Shown here: positions 15,581 through 21,859 of the stretch, in pieces | Layout of the letters: every line of letters starts with the position of its first letter | How positions within the stretch are numbered: position 1 is the first letter of the stretch | Source of the DNA: Clostridiales bacterium | GTDB lineage: Bacteria > Bacillota > Clostridia > Oscillospirales > Oscillospiraceae | DNA length: 21,859 nt | Direction: 5' to 3' | Assembly: GCA_004557075.1 (NCBI GenBank) | Contig: SFEX01000030.1 | Location: 1 to 21,859 of the forward strand | Notes under the pieces: generated by a model | Seen by the model: the letters and a program-made list of their open reading frames with translations, nothing else | Databases searched by the model: none | What the model was told of the DNA's origin: nothing | Program-made: the position numbers and the translations under genes

Positions 15581-16870
15581 ATGACAAACTTTTATGAAGA
15601 GTTGAAGCTGGACAAGGCCATGTCCTCTGCCGAGCTTCAGGATAACCTGATACGTCTGGAGAGCATATGGACAGACAGAGCCAGCACCCGCCCGGAGAAG
15701 GCGACAGAGATGCTGGCGCTGATTGCTCAGGCCAAAAAGGTCTTTGCCTCCGAGACCTCCAAGGCCGCCTACGACAGGGAGCTTTTCGCACCACCGAAAA
15801 TTGAGGAGGCTGCCGATCCCGAGGCCGCGCGCAAGGCCGAGTTTGAAAAATGGAGGGACACCGCCCGCGATTATCTGTCCCGCGGGGAAAACGACATGGC
15901 GAAAACCGCGCTCGAGCGCGCCCTGCCTAATGCGGATGAAAACGATTTTTCTTTCCTCGATATGGCGGCGCATATCTGCAAGCTAAACGGCGAGTATCAG
16001 GCAGCGCTCTCCCACATAAACAAGGCCATTTTGGTTGCCCCCGACCTTGCAGACCTCTACATAACCAAGGCGCAGGTATATGAGTCGCTTTATCATGAAG
16101 AGAACAATGCTCGCAACAAGGATGCCGCGCTCGCCCTCCGTCAGGCGCGCGAGACCATGCGTATGGCGTCGGACAAGGCCGCGAGGCAGGGCGATACCGC
16201 CGCTCAGGCTCGCGCCGACGGTGCCTTGGCTTTCCTTCTGTATTTCAACGAGCCGAGGGACGTCGCCACGGCCGAAAAATACGCTAAAAGAGCCCTTGAA
16301 AACGGCGACAGCTTTGGCAACGCCAAGAGAGTTCTGGATGACCTTGCCGCGTCCCGTGATGCCGCCGAGAAAGCCGCAAAGCTCGAGCAGGAACGTCGTG
16401 CGGAGCTGGCGAAGAAAAACGCCGCCGAGCGCGAGCGGCAGGCAAAGCTCGAGCAGGAGCGGCAGCAGAAAATTGCGGCAGCGGATGCGGCACAGAAAAA
16501 AGCAAATTCCCTGTATGTGTTCGGCTGGATAGCCGTAGTGCTGTCGTTTGCGCTGGTCTTCGTTATAAAGCAGCCGGCTACCGCCGTGCTTGTGGCGCTC
16601 ATTGCCCTCGGCAGCGTCGCGCTGCTAAACTACGCCGATAACTTCAAAAATGTCTTCGGCTCCAACGTAGTCATAGGCGCAAGCTTTGTTTTGGGCTTCA
16701 CGAACAGCTTCATAACGGCGACCGCCGCCTATGATATGATCGGACACAACGCCTCCGGCGCGGGCAAAACCTGGATCATCTTCGGTATCCTGCTCGCCAT
16801 ATACGCCGCCGTCATCTTCATCGCAAAGGCGATAGGCAAGCGAGCAAGCAAGCGGACAAATTATAAATAA
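15581..16870 (+). CDS. J-like/TPR membrane protein with four-TM C-terminus
   Basis: 429 residues. ATG 15581 is chosen over 15572 because GAAAGGA lies 8 nt upstream and because it aligns with the paralogue's start (MTNFYEELKLDK against MINYYEELKLDK). Residues 1-70 are the same J-like domain, again with TDR at the HPD position, and 88-170 are TPR-like. A coiled coil (about 255-305, EQERRAELAKKN) follows. About four TM helices lie at 311-329, 333-350, 361-380 and 397-416. The C-terminal half is thus unrelated to the paralogue's TM-plus-LRR tail. It probably forms the membrane part of the complex, with its J-like/TPR region in the cytosol near Hsp70. The gene follows its paralogue by 29 nt. Confidence 0.75.
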   Translation: MTNFYEELKLDKAMSSAELQDNLIRLESIWTDRASTRPEKATEMLALIAQAKKVFASETSKAAYDRELFAPPKIEEAADPEAARKAEFEKWRDTARDYLSRGENDMAKTALERALPNADENDFSFLDMAAHICKLNGEYQAALSHINKAILVAPDLADLYITKAQVYESLYHEENNARNKDAALALRQARETMRMASDKAARQGDTAAQARADGALAFLLYFNEPRDVATAEKYAKRALENGDSFGNAKRVLDDLAASRDAAEKAAKLEQERRAELAKKNAAERERQAKLEQERQQKIAAADAAQKKANSLYVFGWIAVVLSFALVFVIKQPATAVLVALIALGSVALLNYADNFKNVFGSNVVIGASFVLGFTNSFITATAAYDMIGHNASGAGKTWIIFGILLAIYAAVIFIAKAIGKRASKRTNYK

Positions 16871-16887
16871 AAAAGGAGATAGATATT

Positions 16888-18546
16888 GTGGGAAGCATAA
16901 AAACAGATTCCATTGAATTTGCCACGCAAAGATCACTGAAAGATCTTACAAATGCCCTGCGTCGGGCGATAAGCACCACCAAAGCGCAGGTGGATCGGCT
17001 CGAGGCGGATGACGATCCCCTCGGCAACGACGACGTTCAGCCCCAGGTCGCGGTGCTTCTGTCCGGCCGCAGCCTCATGATCGGCACTCGTATGTGGGGC
17101 GTACAGGTGTATCTGTACGATTTTGGCGACCGCCGCTTCGGCGAGCTTGTCGCTCTGGGCGAGAGTTTTCTTTCCGGTGCTCTGAACAGCTACTACAACG
17201 GCGAAAACTTCCAGCTTGGCGACAGCAAAAAGCGCAGCGCTCAGATACTTTCCATTCTCACGGAAAACGACCCGACCGCCCTGATCGGCGATCAGATTGA
17301 TGCGGCTCTCGATCAGGAAGAAGCCGCGATTGCTGCGCAGTCCTCGCCCGCATCTTCCGTCGTGCCCGCTGTTTCGCCCGACGGCGTTGACCCTCTCAAA
17401 AGCGAACTCTACACCAGCATTTACAAGCTCAGATGCGGCCTCAGCCGGGAGGAGTACGCCAATGCCGCCCACGCTCTGTTTTCCAATGCCTGCGTGGAAT
17501 TTGCGGACAATAACCCCGATTTTCCGGCTTGCAGCGAGCTGAAGCTCATCTACGCCATGGGCACGGGGGAAGGCAGCGAGGACAGGTATGTTTACCAGCC
17601 GTATCTTGACCTGTTCCCGGATCAGGGCGCTGCGGTGAAAACGGCGTTCACGGCGCTGATGGACTGGGTGGGGGCACACCCCGACGACGTCAAGGCGCTC
17701 TGCCTTATAGCGGGCGGCTCTTCGTCGGTGGATGCCTTTGACGCCGTAAACGAGCGCTTGTACGACGTTCTCGTTCAGGAGAGCCTTGGGGTCAACGTTG
17801 AGAATGTTCTCCTGCTGTGGACGGAGCTGGCTCTGGCCGCGGATTTCGAGTCATGGTATATCGACCAGTTCGGTGTGCGCGAGGGTGAGGTTCCGCCCGC
17901 GCCCGTACAGCCCGCACCGCAGGTCAGCAGCGCGCCAAAGGCTGCGCCGAGCACTGCTCCGAAGGCGGCGTCCTCCTCCGCCGGAGCGGGCACAGCCGCT
18001 GCCTCTGCCGATAAATTCATGCCGCTGGCGGATAATCCCGAGGGGCGCAAGATCGCACTGATCTGCGCCGGAGTCTCGACGGCGCTGAATTTGTTCCTGC
18101 TATTGGCGGGAAGAGCAGCTTTCACCGCGATTCTTGCTCCCGCGATCCTGTTCGTTTTGCTGATGATGAACAAGGATGTTGATTCTTATCTTATGGCGAT
18201 CCCCATAACGCTCAATGCAGTTTTGAGCCTGTTGAATATTTTGAATCTCTCAAATTATATGGTCGTTCCTGCTATATTTTACATCTTTTTCCTGATAAGC
18301 GCCGCCGCAGCCGTTGTGTATTGGCTTCTGGCGCTTAAAAAGGCGCTTCCGACCAATAAGGCGACGGGTCTGCTGCTCCTGCTGTTTGCAGTGATTGCCC
18401 TGCTCGATCTGATCAACCTGTTTAGCGCACTCAGCTATGGCATTATATCCGCACTAAGCGTCCTCGCGGGCATAGCATACATCGTATCGTATTTTGCGGC
18501 GATTTTCTTTGCAGGCAAGCACCTGCTGGGCTCGCTTAAAAAATAA
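16888..18546 (+). CDS. Unknown protein, soluble N-half and six-TM C-half
   Basis: 552 residues from a GTG with GGAG 9 nt upstream, 17 nt after the preceding stop. Residues 1-335 are soluble and acidic with no family I recognise. They may contain two parts, about 1-140 (with VAVLLSGRSLMIGTRMWGVQ) and about 165-330. A Pro/Ala/Ser-rich linker covers about 336-375. Six hydrophobic helices follow at about 389-408, 411-427, 434-453, 459-483, 493-512 and 518-542. It is the last gene of the operon and probably an integral membrane component of the same machine, possibly channel or scaffold. No motif supports a specific activity. No clear terminator follows, because an IS element begins 26 bp downstream. 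Confidence 0.65.
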   Translation: MGSIKTDSIEFATQRSLKDLTNALRRAISTTKAQVDRLEADDDPLGNDDVQPQVAVLLSGRSLMIGTRMWGVQVYLYDFGDRRFGELVALGESFLSGALNSYYNGENFQLGDSKKRSAQILSILTENDPTALIGDQIDAALDQEEAAIAAQSSPASSVVPAVSPDGVDPLKSELYTSIYKLRCGLSREEYANAAHALFSNACVEFADNNPDFPACSELKLIYAMGTGEGSEDRYVYQPYLDLFPDQGAAVKTAFTALMDWVGAHPDDVKALCLIAGGSSSVDAFDAVNERLYDVLVQESLGVNVENVLLLWTELALAADFESWYIDQFGVREGEVPPAPVQPAPQVSSAPKAAPSTAPKAASSSAGAGTAAASADKFMPLADNPEGRKIALICAGVSTALNLFLLLAGRAAFTAILAPAILFVLLMMNKDVDSYLMAIPITLNAVLSLLNILNLSNYMVVPAIFYIFFLISAAAAVVYWLLALKKALPTNKATGLLLLLFAVIALLDLINLFSALSYGIISALSVLAGIAYIVSYFAAIFFAGKHLLGSLKK

Positions 18547-18571
18547 TATCCCACAATCAAAACCTCTGAAT

Positions 18572-18994
18572 TGCACCCCATTTGTTAGACAGTATGATAT
18601 ACTATCTAACAAGTGGGGTGTTCATTATGCCAAAAGGAGTACCAAACAAACGATACACGCCAGAGTACAAGAGAATGGTCGTAGAAACCATGAAAAAAGA
18701 GCATCTGAGTGTCCGTTCAGCAATGAAGGAATTTGAAATCAACGACCACAAAATCATAGAGCGTTGGGAACGTATTTATTTGGAGGAAGGACCGGAAGGC
18801 TTGTCGGTTGAGCGACGAGGCCGCAGCAGCACCGGCAGGCCGAAGAAGCTATCGAAAGAGGTAGAAGAAGATCTGCTGGCCGAAGTGCAGCGGCTGCGTG
18901 CGGAGAACGAATACCTAAAAAACTTGCAAGCCTTGGTTTTGGAAGACGAGCGACGCCAGCGCAGAAAACGCAGGTAGTTCAAAAACTGAGGCAA
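18572..18994 (+). mobile_element. Truncated IS3-family insertion sequence (IS150-like)
   Basis: The left end appears to be TGCACCCCATTTGTTAGACA at 18572, the TG start typical of IS3-family elements. A long imperfect palindrome spans 18574-18620 (CACCCC...GGGGTG with TGTTAGA/TCTAACA inside). An intact orfA follows. The start of orfB is visible in the -1 frame (QVVQKLRQ, to about 18994) and then stops abruptly at sequence from another gene. No right inverted repeat was found. The element cannot transpose by itself. Confidence 0.75.
18627..18977 (+). CDS. IS3-family transposase OrfA (HTH protein)
   Basis: 116 residues from ATG 18627; an in-frame ATG at 18582 lies inside the IS terminal repeat and is unlikely. 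The N-terminus PKGVPNKRYTPEYKRMVVET and the following helices form the OrfA helix-turn-helix that binds the IS ends. A leucine-zipper-like ending (EVQRLRAENEYLKNLQALVL) and basic RRQRRKRR tail match IS150-type OrfA. Normally a -1 ribosomal frameshift joins it to OrfB with the DDE catalytic domain, but OrfB is missing after about eight codons. OrfA alone is at most a DNA-binding protein or inhibitor of related elements. Confidence 0.88.
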   Translation: MPKGVPNKRYTPEYKRMVVETMKKEHLSVRSAMKEFEINDHKIIERWERIYLEEGPEGLSVERRGRSSTGRPKKLSKEVEEDLLAEVQRLRAENEYLKNLQALVLEDERRQRRKRR

Positions 18995-20316
18995 CATTTG
19001 TATTTGGTCTGGATGAAAAGAGCGGTTTTTCTAAGGTCGGCGTGTATGATGCCCAAGATCTTCAGAAAAAGGTGATGGAATACTGCGAACAAATGACCCC
19101 CGTAGTGCGGCCTGTATTTACAGTGTGCAATGAAGACGAACTGGTATTCGTTTCAGCAGAGATACCACCTTTGGATGTTGCGGACAGACCTTGCTTTAAG
19201 ACGGCGAAAGGAAGACTGCAAGGCTCCTATATCCGCGTTGGCGATGCTGATAAGCCGATGACAGAGTATGAAGTCTACAGCTACGAGGCTTTCCGAAAAA
19301 AATACCGGGATGATATTCGAGCCGCAGAGAGAGTATCTATCGATACGCTGGATCGTGACAAATTGAATGAATATCTCTCTCGTAAGAGAGCGGATCGTCC
19401 CAATCTTGCGCAATCTCCATTAGAACAGCAGTATGAATTCACTGGGATTACCAGGGAGCACCAAACCACGCTTGCCGCATTATTGCTGTTTGGTATATAT
19501 CCACAGGCATATTATCCCCAACTGAGTATCATTGCAACTTGTGTGCCAGGCAATGAAATGGGTAATGTTGATTTGACCGGCAATCGGTTTACAGATACCA
19601 AACGGATTGAGGGCACTTTGCCGGATATGTTGGACGGGGCGCTGGCGTTTGTTCGCAAAAATATGCGGACTGCCACTAAGATTGATACAAAAACCGGTGC
19701 AAGAATTGACTTGCCGCAATACCCTATGGATGCAGTTCGTGAAGCAGTACTCAATGCGCTGGTTCACAGGGACTACAGTTTCCACACGGAAGGAATGCCA
19801 ATACAGCTTGTGATGTATTTGGATCGAATGGAAATCATCAATCCCGGTGGCCTGTATGGGCGGCTTACCGTCGATCAACTTGGTCATGCACAGCCAGACA
19901 CGCGCAACCCGGTTTTGGTTACGGCAATGGAGACGCTGGGAAAAACAGAAAATCGGTACTCCGGAATTCCCACGATTCGATATGCAATGAAGAAAAGATC
20001 GTTGCCAGAACCTCGGTTCATAGATTCGCGGGGAACATTTAAGGTTATCCTGTATCATCAGAGTGCGGATGCGGCTGCACAGAATCCAGTTCAATCCATT
20101 AAACCGCCGAAAGGCATTCAGGATGATAAAGGATTGATAGATTTTTGCCGTACGCCAAGAAGTCGGGCAGAGATAATTGAATATCTGGAAATTGCATCCG
20201 GTCAATATGCGCTTCGACGCTATCTTGACCCATTGATTGAATCTGGAGCAATTCTGCTGACATTTCCTGATACACCACGCAGTCCGAAACAAAAATATGT
20301 AACTGCAGAAAAGTAG
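18993..20316 (+). pseudogene. 5'-truncated AlbA/Schlafen-type ATPase (RecG-like) gene
   Basis: From about 18993 the plus-strand frame reads TFVFGLDEKSGFSKVGVYDA, the middle of the AlbA_2 (Schlafen-like) domain of proteins often annotated as RecG-like helicases or regulators. The first part of that domain is missing, replaced by IS sequence, so the GTG at 19042 is only the first start codon left. The rest is intact: end of AlbA_2 (to about residue 85 counted from 19042), linker, a HATPase_c_4-type domain with REAVLNALVHRDY (233-245) and INPGGLYG, and a C-terminal winged-helix region (about 360-420). Such proteins are usually transcriptional regulators or defence/toxin-linked factors. GC is lower than in the chaperone operon. 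A truncated product may still be made, but I treat it as broken. Confidence 0.75.
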
Positions 20317-20478
20317 CAGAAAGGCTTGACTGACGGAGAATTGGTCATGTGATATGATAAGAACGTAATCAGGGGTATACACCGGTTGAAATTTACGAGG
20401 CGGGGGTTCAGACCTCATGGATGAGAAGGATCGGCGGATTTTGCAACTGCAGATCCTATAATGGAGGGACATACCATA
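20317..20478 (+). promoter_or_regulatory. Upstream region of the ADP-ribosylglycohydrolase gene
   Basis: A TTGACT at 20326-20331 and TATGAT at 20353-20358 could be a promoter, but the 21-bp spacer is long. A small GAGGCGG...ACCTC stem can form near 20399-20418. GGAGG at 20463-20467 is the ribosome-binding site for ATG 20479. Confidence 0.3.
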
Positions 20479-21435
20479 ATGAATGACGAATTAAGCAGCC
20501 TCAAATCCGCCATGCTGGGTCACGCTGTGGCGGATGCCATGGGGGTGCCGGTAGAGTTTGAGAGCCGGGAAACGCTAAAAAAAGATCCGGTGACCGGGTA
20601 TCGGGGTTACGGCTCACATTCGGTTCCGGCGGGAACCTGGTCGGACGATACCAGCATGAACCTGGCATCTCTGGACAGCTTGAGTCGGGGACTGGACTAT
20701 GGGGATATGCTGGAGCGGTTCTGCCGGTGGAAGAACCAGGCCGCCTATACGGCAACAGACGAAGTATTTGACATGGGCATTTCCACAGTCGAAGCCTTGC
20801 GCCGGTTTGAACGGGGCACAACGCCTCTGGAATGCGGCGGCACGGGGGAGCATGACAATGGCAACGGTTCTCTCATGCGGATCATCCCGGCGGTGTTCTA
20901 CTGCAAATATCGGATGACCAATGCTGCCCTCCCAGAAAAGCTCACTGTAATCCACAACATTTCCGCCCTGACCCATGCCCATCCCCGGTCGAAAATAGCC
21001 TGCGGCATTTATGCCTTTGTACTGTGGGCACTTCTTGACACCGGGGATAAAACCGCCATCGCCAATGGCCTGCGTTTAGCTGAAGCCTTTTACAGGAATG
21101 AACCGGAATTTCAGCAGGAATTTCCCCGCTACAAGCGGACTTTCCAAATGGCAGATACTCTGCCTCTGGAGGAAACGATCCGAAGCGGCGGCTATGTTGT
21201 GGACACTCTGGAAGCGGCACTGTGGTGCCTTCTCACCACCGAAAATTACCGGGACTGCGTTCTCAAAGCGGTGAATCTGGGCAGGGATACGGATACCGTG
21301 GCCGCCGTTGCCGGAGGCCTGGCCGGTGTTCTCTACGGTGCGGAGGACATTCCGGAGGAATGGCTGGATGGCCTGATCCGCCGGGAAGCGATCGAGAAGC
21401 TCTGTAAGCAGTTTGCCGAATCTAAAGCATCCTAA
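20479..21435 (+). CDS. ADP-ribosylglycohydrolase family protein
   Basis: 318 residues from ATG 20479, with GGAGGG about 10 nt upstream; an ATG at 20461 overlaps that site. It belongs to the DraG/ARH family, which removes ADP-ribose from proteins or small molecules using two Mg ions. Metal-binding motifs are GTWSDDTSM (52-60) and GRDTDTVAAVAGGLAG (268-283, D270 and D272). The conserved HDNGNGSLMRIIPA (about 123-136) and the N-terminal LGHAVADAMGVPVEF are present. The domain is complete and close to the usual family length. No ADP-ribosyltransferase or macrodomain gene is visible nearby, so the target is unknown. It follows the truncated AlbA gene by 160 bp and looks like accessory cargo. Confidence 0.92.
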   Translation: MNDELSSLKSAMLGHAVADAMGVPVEFESRETLKKDPVTGYRGYGSHSVPAGTWSDDTSMNLASLDSLSRGLDYGDMLERFCRWKNQAAYTATDEVFDMGISTVEALRRFERGTTPLECGGTGEHDNGNGSLMRIIPAVFYCKYRMTNAALPEKLTVIHNISALTHAHPRSKIACGIYAFVLWALLDTGDKTAIANGLRLAEAFYRNEPEFQQEFPRYKRTFQMADTLPLEETIRSGGYVVDTLEAALWCLLTTENYRDCVLKAVNLGRDTDTVAAVAGGLAGVLYGAEDIPEEWLDGLIRREAIEKLCKQFAESKAS

Positions 21436-21545
21436 ACCAAGCGCACGCTACCCCATCCGGTGTGGAGCGACTACTTTCATTGACTGGTGCAAACCGTTCT
21501 CGGGGAGAAAGTCAAAGCCTCTGAAAAGTTGAACGTTGTCATAAA

Positions 21546-21596
21546 AAGTCGCTTGAAAAAGTTTGTGTTTTTATCAAGAAGTCCCTTGAAAAAGTT
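21546..21596 (+). repeat. 18-bp direct repeat, 33-bp period
   Basis: AAGTCGCTTGAAAAAGTT (21546-21563) recurs as AAGTCCCTTGAAAAAGTT (21579-21596) with one mismatch. A weaker relative (AAGTCAAAGCCTCTGAAAAGTT) lies near 21508-21530. These could be iteron-like or decayed coding repeats; no function is assigned. Confidence 0.65.
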
Positions 21597-21671
21597 GCAT
21601 CTTGCGAGTTGCTGTTTCAGTGTCCTTTCTGTCCCCATTGTCCCCGCACATTAAAACCGAACCCATAAAAT

Positions 21672-21702
21672 AATGCACCACGCCCTCAAAGCATGGTGCA
21701 TT
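21672..21702. repeat. Hairpin with 9-bp perfect stem
   Basis: AATGCACCA (21672-21680) pairs with TGGTGCATT (21694-21702) around a 13-nt loop. It has no T-tract, so it is not a classical terminator on the plus strand. Confidence 0.65.
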
Positions 21703-21723
21703 GTATCAAATAGCAGTAAGTTT

Positions 21724-21788
21724 GCCAAATCAGTTACCGTTGTTGATACAATTTCAACAGCGGTAATTTTTTATTTGTTCCCGTTCTG
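21724..21788 (+). repeat. Dispersed repeat copy 2 (terminator-bearing)
   Basis: Aligns with 3961-4030 in the same orientation, sharing GTTACCGTTGTTGATACAAT exactly plus most of the surrounding bases. It lies 17.7 kb from copy 1. Confidence 0.7.
21733..21772 (+). terminator. Terminator-like hairpin, third of its type
   Basis: GTTACCGTTGTTGA (21733-21746) pairs with TCAACAGCGGTAAT (21754-21767) with two G-T wobbles around a 7-nt loop, followed by TTTTT. It may terminate transcription from the ADP-ribosylglycohydrolase side. Confidence 0.7.
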
Positions 21789-21859
21789 GGGATGTATTTG
21801 GCATGAAACCGGGGATATTTCGAACATTTCCGGTCATAAGCAAATTGTATACCCGGATT

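Larger units (their letters stand above)
21436..21859. other. Non-coding 3' region with repeats and hairpins
   Basis: No supportable gene lies in the last 424 bp. It contains a short tandem repeat (21546-21596), a hairpin (21672-21702) and the third member of the dispersed terminator repeat (21724-21788). The remainder shows nothing I recognise. Confidence 0.6.

Noticed and set aside
8221..18546. Canonical type VIIb secretion locus
   Set aside because: No EsaA, EssA, EssB or EsaB, no FHA domain on the ATPase, no W-x-G in the small proteins and no LXG toxin; only a distant relation is plausible.
19480..20472. 330-codon minus-strand frame
   Set aside because: It is antisense to the AlbA/HATPase gene, which has recognisable motifs; Cys/Ser-rich composition is typical of a shadow.
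21672..21702. Rho-independent terminator
   Set aside because: The stem is perfect but lacks a T-tract on either side; listed as a hairpin only.

Overview
The window looks like a gut Clostridia chromosome (Firmicutes, Oscillospiraceae/Ruminococcaceae-like). This rests on strong GGAGG ribosome-binding sites, a large-serine-recombinase element, an IS3-family insertion, REP-like CCTTCCCC/GGGGAAGG repeats, and the mix of protein families. The lineage is an inference; there is no rRNA, tRNA or other phylogenetic marker here. No CRISPR array was seen.

Layout. (1) About 1-4030 is accessory DNA. On the minus strand are the C-terminal half of a large serine recombinase fused out of frame to a broken replication primase, and an excisionase-type HTH gene. 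On the plus strand are a zinc-finger protein, a Cro/CI-type regulator and an unknown protein whose reading frame runs through a terminator hairpin. (2) About 4033-4220 holds what looks like the first codons of a deleted gamma-glutamyltransferase gene and a second copy of that hairpin. (3) 4338-7613 is a three-gene signalling operon: a 7-TM sensor with a degenerate kinase-like tail, a soluble NarL-class histidine kinase and a LuxR/NarL-type response regulator. It ends in a terminator. (4) 7693-8180 is a mosaic of inverted repeats with a promoter-like sequence at its end. (5) 8221-18546 is a tight ten-gene operon: a soluble FtsK/SpoIIIE/EssC-like ATPase, four 85-94-residue helical-hairpin proteins, a lidless Hsp70, a GrpE, two paralogous membrane proteins with J-like and TPR domains, and a six-TM protein. 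(6) 18572-20316 is a broken IS3-family element joined to a 5'-truncated AlbA/Schlafen-type ATPase gene. (7) 20479-21435 encodes an ADP-ribosylglycohydrolase. It is followed by non-coding DNA with a short tandem repeat, a hairpin and a third copy of the terminator-like repeat.

How the genes may work together. The most interesting unit is 4338-18546. The operon pairs a T7SS-like ATPase and WXG100-sized hairpin proteins with a complete dedicated Hsp70/GrpE/J-like chaperone set. The J-like proteins are membrane-tethered, and one carries a predicted extracytoplasmic leucine-rich-repeat domain. The adjacent two-component system is the obvious candidate regulator. My inference is a chaperone-driven translocation or envelope machine related to, but distinct from, canonical type VII secretion. 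No FHA domain, EsaA, EssA, EssB or LXG toxin is visible. The flanking regions are degraded mobile DNA, so the operon may sit in a rearrangement-prone accessory locus.
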